Positions 22,632 through 34,816 of a DNA stretch of 64,000 nt are shown here, one piece after another (positions within the stretch are counted from its first letter, which is position 1; every line of letters begins with the position of its first letter). Source of the DNA: Tricholoma matsutake (taxonomy: Eukaryota > Basidiomycota > Agaricomycetes > Agaricales > Tricholomataceae); the NCBI GenBank assembly GCA_026075535.2, contig AP026540.1:11718001-11782000 (forward strand), written 5' to 3'. The notes beneath the pieces are model-generated. The model saw nothing but the letters and a program-made list of their open reading frames with translations. It was not told where the DNA came from and searched no databases. The position numbers were made by a program, and so were the translations under genes.

Positions 22632-23573
22632 TCCGACGATAAGATATCTCCGGTTTCCTGCATTAATCATCTGACATCATTAATCTGAAAGTTTTCTTGG
22701 AACACCTTCTGGTTTATGCGATACGCTGTGTTGACATCCGAAGCCTAGATCTTACCATGTTAGAACTTTCTTTATCATGTTATCACTTCATCAGAACATG
22801 AAATACAATACCCCCTTTTAGATATCAAGTAAGTCCTTACTGCCCCGATGAAGGAGTCCGTCGAGGTATTGGCAGTATAATGAACGTCCAAGTACAGATC
22901 CCGGACGCCGGTATGTGTGCATCTAGAGGAGGACGGTCCTCATCTCGAACTTAAAGTCGGCATTGACATGAAGACCCAAGCAGCTAATGGTTCATGTCTG
23001 AACGTTGTGATGGGCTAGAGAACATCGCAAGATATAAACCAGGGGTTGCACTGTTACTTTTTCTGCGAGGATCTGGATTAACAAGGTGATTCTGGCCGTG
23101 GTCAGTACACGCAAACTATTCATGCCCATATTGCCAACCTAGGGTACATACATGGCGAACGGGCAGTGTTTGCTGACCGACTCGGCCCTTCTTTCAGTCA
23201 TTATACGTTAGCCTGGAAATGCATTCCTGGGCAATTTAAAGTCCAACTTCAACACCCATGACGGTACAGTACGGAACGGTACGGCCGTCATACGGGTGAC
23301 GGCAAGCTGTACGGTGTATTAAATGGTGAGGTGACTGTCAAGTGAGTGTTCATTTTTTATTGCCTTCGAGCGTTGAGAGAACCTCACTATGACATTCCCA
23401 ACGTTGAAAAAATTTATGCTTACATACAACTTACATATATACAATCAAAGTATTGCAAGGGTAGGTAAGAAACGAGAAAATGAAGTAAAAAAGTCCCCTC
23501 CCAGCCATGCATATGTCGCACGATGGATTGCATGAGAGAGGGCCACCACCACTGCTACTTCGCTCGAGTGCCC
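22632..23573. other. Host-like intergenic region
   Basis: This is a CpG-containing spacer downstream of the phosphotransferase with no convincing gene. At 23262-23325 there is a cluster of TACGG/CCGTA words (GACGGTACAGTACGGAACGG and following). Similar words in the other orientation occur at 48265-48320, near the RPS28 gene, so this may be a short dispersed element. Confidence 0.4.
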
Positions 23574-23919
23574 TCAGCTCTCATTGCCGCTGTGCAACGA
23601 GAACTTGAAGATCGTCGCCACCATGTAGACGAGCACAACGGCTGCAAGTGCCGAGTTCTCAGTAACCCCTCCAATACGACCCTTTAGAAAACAGGTCACA
23701 TGATATTTATATCATGTGCAGAGATCGATCTTATCGATCGGTTATATTTAGAACAAGGTTACTCGACGAATAATTGATCCAAGTACATCGTGTTTGAATT
23801 GGAATCCTTCCAAGTGCGCTTACATATTCGGCTTCTTTTGTTCTTCCCGATATCCCCCCCAACCTTTTTAACGCCCTTGAAAACCTTGTCGAGCACCCCC
23901 GCCATCTTTGGATGAACAC
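23574..23919 (-). CDS. Possible small single-pass membrane protein gene (uncertain model)
   Basis: At 23687-23574 the minus strand reads GRIGGVTENSALAAVVLVYM then VATIFKFSLHSGNES and a TGA. It has a hydrophobic stretch of about 15 residues, balanced host-like codons and CpG. A CTAAAG acceptor-like site precedes it. Upstream, MAGVLDKVFKGVKK (23904 downward) could be a first exon. Direct joining at AAG|GT would give only about 42 residues; longer models need donors I cannot place. A 36-bp block at the acceptor is also present at 45781-45816, so part of the intron may be transposon-derived. No family was recognised. Confidence 0.3.
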
Positions 23920-23926
23920 CCCCTGG

Positions 23927-25487
23927 TCACTCCGCTACTGCCATCATATCTGAAAAGCAATGCTTGAGAGTATTTCTGTCCTCTTCCGAATAGAAAATCT
24001 GGAACAACTTCGTGAGGATATGGTGGCATTGAGACCCCATGGAGTTAAGCAGGCACTCAATCCCAAGGAAGACACTGACACGTTCAGCAGCTTCCACATC
24101 CGAACTGGAGTCTTCTTCATCTGAGTCATTACTGTCTTCACCACCATTTTCTTCATCACCACCTGCATCGGTCTCTTTCTCTAGCTTATTTTGACATTTC
24201 TCTTTGGGCAGGTAGACATAAGCACTGCATCCGAACACTTTTAGATTTGATAGATCTGGTATTTCACCATCTAGATCTTTGTTTGGTGTGCGCCAATTAA
24301 GGCACTTTATTGGTGTTCGGTTGTAGAGATGGTTTGCATACTCTACACAAAATTCCCACCATGATTGTGGTAGGCAGGCAGTAAAGCACAATGTTTGTGC
24401 TTTTTCCATTAACTTGCTCACTTGGATGTCCAAGGTGCCGATGCCAAGTATTATAGTCAGCAACATAAATAGTTGCAACATTTAATCTCTTAGTACTTAG
24501 AATATGGATGTTAGCCACATATATTGTGTCGCCTACAAGCATAGGGACAGTTCTAAGTACAGGTTTACCCTTTTTGTCAAAAAATGAGATATTGTCAGAG
24601 GATCCCTTGACTTTATCTCCATTCTGTAAGAACACTCCCATTGACATTAATCGACCAGTTAATGCCAGGATGTAAAAGACAGGGTATAAGCAGCTTTCAC
24701 GCGACTCTGTCTTCCTGTTAACTTTTACCTGGTGTCTGCTTAAGACAGCGCCCTTTCCCTTGATTATTGTGACACCAGTTGTGGTCTTTACCTGCAGGCG
24801 GTCACTTTTCTCAAGTTCCTCATAGGAGGCGAAGTCCTTCATTTCACCAGTGAAGTGCATTGAGGCACCTGAATCTAAGATCCATGTGGTGCCTTTCTTA
24901 CAACTTCCTGAGGCACACATCACACAAGGTTGTACAAGCAACTTAGCATCGAATGTGACAGTTAAATTTATTAAAAAATCTATTGGATGTTCTACTCTAT
25001 GGGAAACTACCAAAGAGAGCATCCCTGTCGATGGGATGTTAGTAATGATGCAGTTGTCAGGGAAGAGGACTGACATTTCATCATGATCCCCAGTAAAGGG
25101 GGCTATGGGCTCATCAACGAGCATTTGATCAATTGCCTTCCAGATCTCATGATCTGGAGCCATTGTTTCAAGGCTGACTTCATCATCATCCTGTTTGGGC
25201 TCAGGTTCCATTTCTGAAACCTCCTCAATTCGAGCAATTGGCTCGGGTTCCACCCGTCAACACTTACCTTCCTGCTTACTCATCTGATCTGCTTCAATGA
25301 TTCGAAGATTCTTTGCCATTTTTGGCACTTCAATGTCTGTGAGAAGATCCCAGGCCTCCTGATAGTCTGCGTAGACAGAGGGGCCGGTGATGATGCTCGA
25401 CCTGGAAACCCAAACAAAACCTACTAAAAAGTCTCGAATGGTATTACACAAGTTAGAGGAAGGTTGCGAGGTGGTACTAAATATCAC
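23927..25487 (-). pseudogene. Ty1/copia fragment: Gag end, protease, integrase pieces
   Basis: On the minus strand, in order, there is a Gag-like start (25487 to 25257), an acidic linker, and the aspartic protease core WILDSGASMHFTGEMKDF (about 24890). The Gag-pre-integrase motif WHRHLGHPS follows (near 24440) and is joined at once to the distal integrase sequence LPQSWWEFCVEYANHLYNRT and LKVFGCSAYVYLPKEK (24380-24200), ending near 23927. The central integrase, with its DDE residues, has been deleted between the two. RT and RNase H are absent. The left edge abuts host-like DNA at about 23920. No LTR was recognised for this copy. Confidence 0.85.
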
Positions 25488-26264
25488 CGCTGTTACCCAA
25501 GAGTAAGGGAACTAAATGTGAGGAGGTCCAATGATATTCGATGACATTCGAGGGCGTATGAAGCTCTGTGAAGTGCTTTGAGGGATGTTTGAGGGTGTTC
25601 AAGGAATGTTCAAGGATGTTCGAGGGGCTTGTCAAGGACGAGAAGGGATTTGACAGATGCTGAGGATAGACTATAGAGATGTGGAAAGGCCTTGAGAGGG
25701 GATAGACAATAGACAATAGTTTTGAGAAGCTAGTATGGAAAGTTTGAAGAAGTTCATGGTAATATGCTAAACTTTGGGACTAAGATGAGAGGCTTGGACT
25801 CAAGAGAATTGCTCTTAAATCAGATGATGGATGTGAGAGGATGATCTATTCTGTCTTTTTAAGTAGCTAGTACAAGGCTATATATGTTTGGAAGAGATGG
25901 TACTTAAAAGGAAATAAAACATTAGGACTACATGAGGCAAGATATAAAACAATAAAGAGCTTTGCAAATCATAAAATAAATGAGAGATGATGAGAAGGAA
26001 AACATATAGAGTCACAATATATCAAGTGTACCTGTCCTATTGATCCAATATATCATCAAGATGTTGAAGCACCACAATCACGTCCTAAAAGCCCGTTGTT
26101 GTATCTCCTCATGTCTAGTGGTGCTCGATATGTGATGCACTAACTCATGCAAGGTATGCTGCATGTGTCTGAAGGGTGGTGCAATAGGCATATGGTGGCT
26201 GAAGGCATTTGAGGTGCTGCAAGTTGTTTGAACTTGCTTGAAGTGTTGCAAAGTCATTCAAAGT
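25488..26264. other. No gene; repeated GTTCGAGG/GTTCAAGG words
   Basis: The region upstream of the copia fragment (in its orientation) contains tandem-like words such as GATGTTCGAGG and GTGTTCAAGG at 25540-25630. It ends at the TGTTC (26265-26269) that is the left target duplication of the composite gypsy element. The right part probably carries the last codons and 3' flank of the ORF at 37174-37937. Confidence 0.4.
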
Positions 26265-26269
26265 TGTTC

Positions 26270-26726
26270 TGTTAAGGGCGAAGCCTCAACTACTCAATCT
26301 AGTCAATGTCATTCGATGAGGTGCTTCCTCGACGAGTCATTCGGCACTAGTCTTACTTGGAGCATCTGACATAAGGTAGATAGTGCACTCTAGCAGGTCT
26401 TCTGCGTAGAGTTGTTCAGGTTCACGCACTAAGGGGCTTCCTCAGTAGTTTTGAGTAAGTTTACGAGTTTGCAAGTTAAGGCTGTAGATTGTCTAGATCT
26501 AAACTAAGGACATCCCTACTATGAGTTGCAGTACTTATACTACAAGAGAGGTCCTTATCGTCCAATCGGAAAGATAGATGTGTATCAAGTAAGAATAGAA
26601 ACAATAAGCCTCATGCCTAGCATGAGGCGTCCAATGTCACAGATCCAATGTCACAGATCCAATGTCACAGATCCAATGTCAAGGATCCAATGTCAAGGAC
26701 ATGCTGCAGTGCAGCATGTCGATCGT
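26270..26726 (-). repeat. gypsy-1 3' LTR, truncated by a hAT insertion
   Basis: It starts TGTTAAGGGCGAAGCC like the other two LTRs and breaks at 26726, where a hAT end (TAGTGTTTAAGGG) begins. It includes five tandem 14-bp units (ATCCAATGTCACAG type) at 26625-26695, against two in the 36475 LTR. Confidence 0.85.
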
Positions 26727-29700
26727 TAGTGTTTAAGGGTCTGGTTGAGTCCAGTCTTTTGAGCTTAGATGAGAAAGACTGAGACCGTGATCGGTCCAGA
26801 CTGCAGCCACATTCTCACACAACTGGACCAAACTGACAGGGACCGGTCTCCATCAGTTCAGTCTCAGTCCATCAACCAGTGTAGACCAGTCTTGTCAGTA
26901 ACCGGTTGAGACTGGTCTAGACCGGCTTACCATCAGTCCAGACCGGTCTTCCTATACTATATGTATACTACTCAACAAAAGTATTAAGTAAACCACTGAA
27001 ACACAGAAGCAACATGATGTATAAACAATAGTATATCTAAACTGGCACTAATTCAATGTCATTATTATGAGACTTGTTCACAAACCTGTAGATACACATA
27101 CCATCATACGATATCGGCCCACTCCTTGCTTGGAACTAAAAGATGCGGTGTGCACAGGAGAATTCGGCTGAGGCATAATGTTGAATTGCTAACTCAGCAA
27201 GGAGAGGGAATTCTTGTGAGTGATTCTGAAGCATGAGTGGCATCAGGATAAATGGACAGTAACTTGAACACGGCAGCACATACATGCCACCATTCCCAGA
27301 CCAGTACACCTGCATGAATATCCTTTTCAGAGCCCTCAGCACCATTAATCAGATATAGAGATAGTTCATCCATGAAAGTAGTAAGTTGTGGATAGAGATG
27401 AAGAAAAGAATGGTGGGTGAAGTCAGGAGAGAGGTGATGGAAATGGGAGTCGACAGGAAAAAGCCATGCAAGCTTCACTGTTCTTGTGGCTCCACTTGAA
27501 AACCCTATCTGATCTTATCAGATGTGCTAATGAGTAGATAAGGCTGTAGCATGAGTTTGAGAATTCAAGTTGGTGTGGAGAAACATACCACAGATGTTGT
27601 TTGAGATGATAAATATGTGCATGGGATGGATGTATAGATTGTACCATTGCATTACAGTCAACGAGACCAACTTATGATGCAAACACAAATTGAAGCCACA
27701 CTGAGTCGGTGACAGTCATACTAGTACTATCAAAACCTGTTTCTCACCTTACTGTGGCAGATTCATGGATGAGAACATTGAACAAGTGTTAGCTCAACTT
27801 GAATAGGGAAGTATAGTAAGTCTAAAAGATGCATCACCACAGCTGTCAACTTGAAGATTGTGGGGTCACGATCAATGTCAATCATATGAGCGAAGGGAAA
27901 TACAGGTCTTCAACTTGATGCAGCAGACTCGCATGCGTGCATGAACAAAAAGGCATTAATTTTGAAGGTGAGGTATGCTAAGACAAGTGTAAAGTAATCT
28001 AGTATAATGAAGTGCTACTCTAATTGCACATAACCGTCTCATCCTCCATTTTGTCCCACTCATCTTGTTCCAGGTCTGCAACCAGTAAGTCTTGATACTC
28101 CTTCATCTCATCAATCTCCTCTATCTGAACTGAATTCCATGCAGCGAGATTGCCAATATTGTTCCTCCAAGCAAATTTCAAAACTTGCAGCTCCTCAAAC
28201 TGCCCTGCTCCCAGTTGTGCACGCCACTTCATCACAACTTCACCACCACCAGAAAAGAGCTGCTCACAGGGGACAGATGAGGCTTGGCATGCAAGGTAGT
28301 CAATGGCAATGCGGCACAGGGTAGGGTACAAGGAACCATTGTTCTATTAGTGGTCAATATCAAAATGTGGCCCAAGGTGAAGCAAGTACTCATACCTGCC
28401 ACCATTCCACAATGTCAGTATCCTTCGTGACATCGGAAGGAACATCCTTAAGATATTGGTGTAGCTCCATCTGCCACCCTTTGTTATCTGCCCGACTAGC
28501 GAGAAGGGTCAAACGATGGCAGTCGAAATCAGATAGGATTGAGGTTTTGTCGGCTTGAGCTGTGTTGGGCGTGGATTGCGTCGCTAGGTTTTGTGCAGCT
28601 GGTCTGGCCTGCCAGTACTTCTTCATCTATGCAAAAGTGTCAAAACTAATCAGTACTGGTCAAACAAGTCAAATAAGGCAGATGTATTGTATCTTCAAGG
28701 ATTTCTTGAGCCTCCTCTTGCCAATTCTTCACATAATGATTTCCTGCCACTTGTTCCTCTTCTTGTTCCTTTGCCCCACCCCATGCCAGTTCAATGTACT
28801 CTAGTTTGAAGTATGGATGCAAGGCTAGAGCACTGTAGTCAGAATGGCTACTTGAATGTTTTACGAGACTTACCTAGTGCCAAGATATAGGCCGGTTTTT
28901 TGTCAAACCGCGAGTAGTACTTATTGAGCTTGGCAAGCCCATTGTTGATCGCCGTTCAGTACTTGGCAAACCGTACATTGTCGCGTTTAGCTTCCCAAGC
29001 CATTTGAAGCTCTTCAATCACCAGAAGGGCACGCCACAAGGTTGGGCATTTCTTGGCTGAGAAATACTGTTGAATTTGGTTAGAGTCCTGGAGCCATATT
29101 AGCCTCGTTGTTTGCAACTAGTTCATTCACATACTGCTAAAATTTCAGATGCCTCTTTTACCTGTTCCCAGTTGTTGCCAGAAAACGTGAAGGCTGACCA
29201 TGGTATATGTTTCACAACTTTGCTGTTGCGACGAATTGTTGTGATTGGACCATAGTGATGATCAGCACTTGCGACAAACAACTTAAGAGGCTACTCACCT
29301 ATCATGAATCATACATCAAATAGAATTGGAACAAAATGACATACCTGAAGGACTTTGTATGACACACTAAGCATACAATATGCCGTTCCCCATCTAACAT
29401 TGCTGTGAAGCAGAATTTTGAGGGGATCAACAATGCCGCATTCGATCTGTAGTTTCTCAAACGCTTCAATGTGTTGCCCAGAGGACTGAACCTGTTCAAA
29501 AGGAAGAAAATCAGAAGATGACACAAGAAAAGAAAGACAAACCTTGATAGCAAGCATTTGGATAGCTGCAATAACGTCCAATGAACCATTTAGCACAGGG
29601 TTATCGGGGAGGGATGGGTCATACTCTCAAATGGCAGTGGTCATTTCCATGGCAGCGATCTTTGTGATGTGGTCCATTACGTCAATGTTTGCAAGATTAA

Positions 29701-31099
29701 CGACATGACCTAGACAGCTAGAATGATATTAGCAAGTGTTTGGAATAACTAGAAAGAAAACTTATGGGAGTTGATTCTCCTCCACGGACCATACAGGTAG
29801 CTTGCGACGTTCATGTATACTTTGAATGGTTTCGCACTTTGTTGTATTACTTGACGCATTGTCGAGGGTGGCTGTGAGAAGCTGTGAGGACTTTCGATCA
29901 GATAACACTGCATATTGACTGCACCTGGGCTTACCTTTGATCTTTCCATATTGATAATCCCAATCCGATCACAGACACCCACGAAGTATCTCCCTAGGTT
30001 CTTCCCACTATGGTCACCTGATATCACTTGAAATCCGATGACTTCTGAATGCATCTCCCATTTATCTTTCTTCACTTGAATCCGCTGTCACACCAAGGAA
30101 TCCTGCCTTCGTCGTATCAACTGTCCAGCCATCTGCTGTTGTGGATATCATGCTGGGTGCTGCCTGCAACATAACAATGATATGTATGTGCAGCTTTTGG
30201 AATGAAGACTACATACCTCAATGTCTTGTTTCAGTCAATCTATCCATCTAACGAACTTGTTGTGCAGGTGTTTGACGTCGTCGTGTGTTGTTGGCAGGTT
30301 GAGTGATATTGACTTTGGTCTCATGGCAACCAAGCAATTTCAAAATGCTGTTTTTCCTGCAACAGCGAGTGACTGGCGAGGATCAGATGATTCAGACTCG
30401 TGTCAACTGTAAGTCTTACCTGATCATCCACTGCGATAAACTGAGTCACTGCATGAAGTAGGTCCTTGTGGTTGAAGACCAGCGGCCCAGCCATCTTACT
30501 GACCAATGCGTCAAGTGTACCCTGATTCACCACTTTACCCTTTTTCGCTGCTTCCCTCTCATTCCAGATGGAATGTGGGATTGCCCAGTGGTGCTCAGGG
30601 ATATTCTCTTGTTTGCACAGCTCTTGGTATCGTGTATAGTGCTGGCAAATGTGTAGATGACACGAGGAATTGCTGCCAGTGTGAAATGCCTTTCGCTGGC
30701 CATTCTTTTCAACAAACTCTTTGTCATTCCTATTTGATATCTTTGTAAGTGCCTTGACCTCTCACAATTCATCGATGTATCACTTACCTGCATGTATTAC
30801 ACCACCATCCTCGCTTTGTCTCCGGAGTGTCATTCTTGCTTAGAAACTTGACTGTGACTAAGTCCGTGAAGATAAGCCGCAAGTCCTTGGCCTTTTCTTT
30901 CTTTGTAGGGGATTTGGCCTCGATAGGAATATGGTGATGTTCGTCAAGCCCATCTCCCTTCAGTGCTATATCAACATATGCATTATTTAGATCTCATACC
31001 TTGGCATCACTGCTTTCATCAGATTCATGTACCACATGTTCAGCTGCATGTTCAGGCTCATCAACTTCCTTGTCTTCACTATCCTTGGCTACCCTCGCC
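26727..31099. mobile_element. hAT copy 1, truncated at its right end
   Basis: The left end TAGTGTTTAAGGGTC is intact inside the gypsy-1 LTR. The sequence runs parallel to the complete copy at 50261-55148 with few differences, to GGCTACCCTCGCC at 31099. There the complete copy continues TTTTTCTTC but this one switches abruptly to gypsy integrase sequence. The right terminal repeat is missing. Confidence 0.85.
28020..31099 (-). pseudogene. hAT transposase, copy 1 (N-terminus lost)
   Basis: This is the same gene as in the complete copy: BED-like region with NSSCRLHICLHY-type spacing (about 30690), VRWGTAYCML (29390), and the C-terminal dimerisation block YPTLCRIAIDYLACQASSVP then LFSGGGEVVMKWRAQL (28330-28190), ending with a stop near 28020. 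The basic N-terminal exon is lost at the 31099 junction. A 94-residue frame (27478-27194) is also open in copy 2 (51012-50728), but its relation to the transposase is unclear. Confidence 0.75.
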
Positions 31100-31737
31100 A
31101 AACTCCCTCACACATCGAGACAGTGAATGAGTTCACAGAACACATGAGGGATAGCTTGGAGGAGGCAAGGGCAGCCTTAGCAAAGGTGAAGGATGACATG
31201 GCGTGATTTTACAACCAACGCCACTCCCCAACCCCTCAGTACAAGGTTGGTGATCAAGTTTATCTTGACTCCAGTGACGTCTCCACTACACGTCCATCCA
31301 AGAAACTCACTCATCGCTTCTTGGGACCTTTCCCCATTGTCAAGTGCATTGGAACGCATGCCTATCGTCTATGCCTCCCAGCCTCCATGTCCTGACTCCA
31401 TCCCATCTTCCATGTCGTCAAATTGCTTCCAGCTCCCCCAGATCCATTCCTGGGATGCCATTCACACCCACCACCACCACCTACAGTGATCAAGGGAGAA
31501 CCCCAATATGAAGTTGAGTCAATCTTGGACAGCCATTTGCGTCGAGGAAAACTCCAGTATTTGGTACATTGGAAGGGTTATGGGTATGAGGAGAACTCAT
31601 GGGTCGAAGAGTCTGACGTAAATGCCCCTCGGTTAATCAAGGAATTCCACCGATGGCACACTGCTGCACCGCATCACATTCAAGTCATGGACTTTGGTTG
31701 TATGCAATTTCGAATGCATCGGGGCGATGCATCTTAG
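31100..31737 (+). pseudogene. Ty3/gypsy (gypsy-2) integrase C-terminus with chromodomain
   Basis: The plus-strand frame starts inside the integrase (TVNEFTEHMRDSLEEARAAL) and continues with YKVGDQVYLDSSDV, then the KLTHRFLGPFPIVKCIG segment. A chromodomain follows (YEVESILDSHLRRGKLQYLV, then WKGYGYEENSWVEE) at about 31510-31620, of the kind that targets chromoviral integrases to heterochromatin. The frame stops at 31735-31737. TGA codons at 31204-31206 and 31393-31395 stand where the family has Arg (CGA), so both fit C-to-T decay. Everything upstream of the deletion junction at 31100 is lost. Confidence 0.9.
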
Positions 31738-31748
31738 AGAGGGGGTGA

Positions 31749-32174
31749 TGTAAGGGGACTAGGGGGGTGCCCTGTGTGTTTTTCCTATTTTTTATGTTTG
31801 TCCTATATTTTTCCCCACCTCATTTCCTTCTATTCTTTATTTTCTATGATTTTTCCGGATTTTATTACTAATTTTCCCTTGCTATCATGTTTGTACATGT
31901 TGACACTTTTATATCGAGAGGCGGAGTACCCCTTCCGACACATACCCCTTGGTATGATGTCATTTGGCGGCCTTGATCCGCCTATCTCTGCCTTTTTCTA
32001 TTTTTAGGTTATATTTGATTTTTGTCATCTTCACATATACTGGACATCAGCAAGGGGATCCTTAGAGTTTTCTCTTCAGATTTCCCTTTGCTAGGTGTGT
32101 CCCCAATGCCTGTATTATGTAGTATAATTTTAACTTCAGATTTCCCTTTGCTAGAGGCTTAGGTTGCCCTTATA
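31749..32174 (+). repeat. gypsy-2 3' LTR (426 bp) with adjacent polypurine tract
   Basis: The LTR starts TGTAAGGGGACTAGG and ends GGTTGCCCTTATA. It is preceded by the purine run AGAGAGGGGGTGA (31736-31748), the expected plus-strand primer site. Two other copies of the LTR are solo: 41653-42078, also exactly 426 bp, and 58694-59054, shortened by deletions. Confidence 0.9.
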
Positions 32175-34094
32175 GGCATCAGCAGTACTGGGGCTTCATT
32201 GAATTTCCTTTTCAGCGCATTGAACGACTGCTGGCAGTTGTTCATCCATTCAAATTTTTGGTTCTTCTTCGTCAAATCGTTCAGTGGTCTAGCCAGATCT
32301 GTGAAGTGTCCGATGAATCTTCAATAGAAGTTCCCAAATCCTAGGAAGGATCTTACATCCTTCACTGTCTTTGGCGTGGGCCAGTCCTTGATCCCAGCCA
32401 GTTTCGTGTTGTCCCTTGCAAGTTTGTTGGGCCTGATGATCATGCCCAAGAAGTCGACTTCTTGCACGTTGAACTTGCACTTCTCTATTTTCAGGTAGAG
32501 ATCGCATTGTCGTAGTCGTTCGAGGACCCTTTTGGTCCTTGTCCTGTGTTCTTCTTCTGTCTTCGAGAAGATCAGGATATCGTCCATATAGATGATGAGC
32601 CATCCTTCATCTAGCATGTCTCAGAAGAGATCATTCATCATGGCCTGGAATGTCGCCGGTGAGTTGCACTGTTAAGGGCGAAGCCTCAACCACTTGATCT
32701 AGTCGATGTCGTTCAACAAGGTGCTTCCTCGACGAGTTGTTTGGCACTAGTCTTACTTGGAGCATCCGACGTAAGATAGGTAGTGCACTCTAGCAGGGCT
32801 TCTGCGTAGAGTCATTCAGGTTCACACACTAAGGGGCTTCCTTAGTGGTTTCGAGTAAGTTTGCGAGTTGCAAGTTAAGGCTGTTAATTGCCTAGATCTA
32901 AACTAAGGACATCCCTACTACAAGTTGCAGTACTTATACTAGAAGGGAGGTCCTTATCGTCCAATCAGAAAGGTAGATGCATATCAGGTAATAATAGAAA
33001 CAATAGGCCTCATGCCTAGCATGAGGTGTCTGACGTCACGGACCTCATGTCAGGGGGCTGTCGTATCACAGCATGTGTGGGAGTGGGTTCGCGTGCATGG
33101 AGTCACCATGCGTCGCGGGTGCCTTCTACAGGAAGGGGATCAAATGCATGCAGTCAGCATGCATTGTGTGTGTGTCTGATGTCAAGGACATGCCCTAGGC
33201 ATGAATCAAGGAGTGCCTCCTGTCTGGAGGGGATCATCGGGTGCGTCGGGTTCCATGAGTTACAAGGAAAATTGTAACATGCACAGCCCAAAGAACATCA
33301 CCATTGGCTCGAATAGCCCTTGGTTAGTCTTGAATGCTGCCTTCCACTTGTCTCCTTTCTTTATCCGTACATTATGGTATCCCCATCAAATGTTGAGTTT
33401 CGTGAAAAATCTTGCTCCTTTCAGCTTGTCCAAGAGGTCTCTGATCAGCGGTAGAGGGTAGTTGTTCCGGATCGTTCCTTCATTCAGATAGTGATAGTCT
33501 TGGCAGGGTCATAGAGCGTCGGAGTCCTTCTTTGACACAAAGAAGAATGGGGATGCCATGGGTGATTTCGACAGTTGAATGTATCCTTTCTCCAGGTTTT
33601 TGTCTAGAAACTCGTTGAGTTTCTCTTGTTCTTTTGGTGTCAGTGGGTAGACTTTGCAATCCTTTGGTACAAAGCCTTCCTTCAGGTTGATCGCATGATC
33701 CCACGGTTTTGATTCTGGGAATTGCTCAGATGCAGCTTTCTCAAATACCTGTCTGTATTTCTGGTATTCCAGTAGCAGTAGGTCATCCAGGGTCTGTTGG
33801 CTAGTCTCCTTTCCCTCCTCTTGTTCATGCGCTAGTCGTTGAGATATGGATGTCTTTGCTCTGATCCATATGTCCAAGTTGAGTAGATACCATGGGGAGC
33901 CTTTGCTCTTTGTAAGCCTGTTGATCATGTTTGTTTTTTGGATGTATTTGTATCTCGGCTCTCGATGTTCCTCCATCAGGGGCAGTTCTATATCTGGTCC
34001 AAATAGGCCAATGACCAGTTTGCCTCGTACATATGCGATCAATACCAAGTTGTCTTCGATCGCATCTCATTCGGGGATCTGGTTCATTGCTCAT
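32175..34094 (-). pseudogene. gypsy-1 reverse transcriptase and start of RNase H
   Basis: On the minus strand, after a spacer following the protease, the RT begins near KVYPLTPKEQEKLNEFLDKN (33660) and FFFVSKKD (33545). A solo LTR (32670-33279) interrupts the segment MFFGLC / NSPATFQ. The active-site block [12 protein letters not shown] is intact (about 32590), as is [13 protein letters not shown]. The RNase H/connection part (FTDLARPLNDLTKKNQKFEW) is cut at 32175 by the gypsy-2 LTR. In-frame stops occur beside PCQDYH (33507), after MMNDLF (32620) and after GFGNFY (32320). The rest of RNase H and all of the integrase are missing. Confidence 0.9.
32670..33279 (+). mobile_element. Solo LTR of the gypsy-1 family inside gypsy-1 RT
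   Basis: This 610-bp LTR (TGTTAAGGGCG to ATTGTAACA) is flanked by TGCAC on both sides (32665-32669; 33280-33284). Its position falls between FGLC and NSPATFQ codons, and ignoring the LTR and one duplication leaves the RT frame continuous. It is thus a later insertion reduced by LTR-LTR recombination. CCTCATGCCTAGCATGAGG inside it is a hairpin found in all family members. Confidence 0.93.
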
Positions 34095-34408
34095 ATTTCC
34101 ATGCCTGTGTCTGCCAATAGTTCTTCGTCGGGTACCTCTTTGATCTTTACTTGAGGGGGGGTCTCCCTGGGTATCAGTACTCTAGTGTCGGTAGTACCAT
34201 AATCTGGGGTTCCAAAATCATGTATCGGGGTAGCCTCCTGACGAGAATCTTTTGTCCTGTTTTGTAGTGCCGTTTTCGAGTTTCATTTGCCAGTGCTTCC
34301 CTCCCCTGTGGAGGTCAGTGAGTCTTTTTTCTTCTGCAAGATTTGTCGTGTCTTGTCATGTTTGTTGTGTTTGCCCTTTTCCAGTTGCTTCTTCTTCTGG
34401 TTTTCTCA

Positions 34409-34684
34409 GGTCTTGGCAACACCACATTGTGCTGCTTCGAGGTTTCTGGTTTCTCTAGGAGTGCTGCTGCTCCTAGTCTTTGCGACAGCTATCTGGGCGG
34501 AATTTAGTTCTTTGGCTTTTCTTTCAGAAAGCCTTTCCTTTGTCTTTGCCATGGCTAGTCGTGCTCGGGCAAGGTTTCTCTCCTTTTCTTCAGAGAGTCT
34601 TTCTCTTGTTTTTGCCACAGCCAATCTGGCTCGGGCAAGGCTCTTCTCTTTTTCTTCAGAGAGCCTCTGTCTTGTCTTGGCCAC
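34409..34684 (-). repeat. Four 66-bp units coding a basic helical repeat in gypsy-1
   Basis: Between protease and RT the minus frame repeats a 22-residue unit of the form (V/M)AKT(R/K)ERLSEEKEKxLARAR about four times; the last unit is diverged. The charged heptad-like pattern predicts a long single helix or coiled coil. The frame reads through from a preceding Lys/Arg-rich segment. This insert is not part of the usual gypsy Pol plan as I know it. Confidence 0.8.
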
Positions 34685-34816
34685 GATGCGTTGAATTTGT
34701 GCTGTCTTGTCATTTGGCGCCTCCCTTCCAGTGTCAACCCTGGGGAGGTTTAGGGTGTTTGGGAGGGCCCGTTCAGCTCTTCTTGTCTTCTCCAAGATTC
34801 ATTTGATCTGAGCCCG

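Noticed and set aside
26625..26698. CRISPR array (ATCCAATGTCACAG units)
   Set aside because: Units are contiguous 14-mers without spacers, inside an LTR.
27194..27478. Separate 94-residue gene in the hAT (also at 50728-51012)
   Set aside because: Open in both copies, but the copies are so similar that this says little; no domain recognised and it lies beyond the transposase end. Mentioned in the transposase entry only.
31774..32007. Hydrophobic ORFs inside the LTRs at 31749 and 41653
   Set aside because: They are frames through T-rich LTR sequence, present wherever the LTR is, with no start or domain logic.
34287..34806. Leu/Phe/Ser-rich membrane-like ORFs on the plus strand
   Set aside because: They are the antisense of the basic helical repeat in gypsy-1 Pol.
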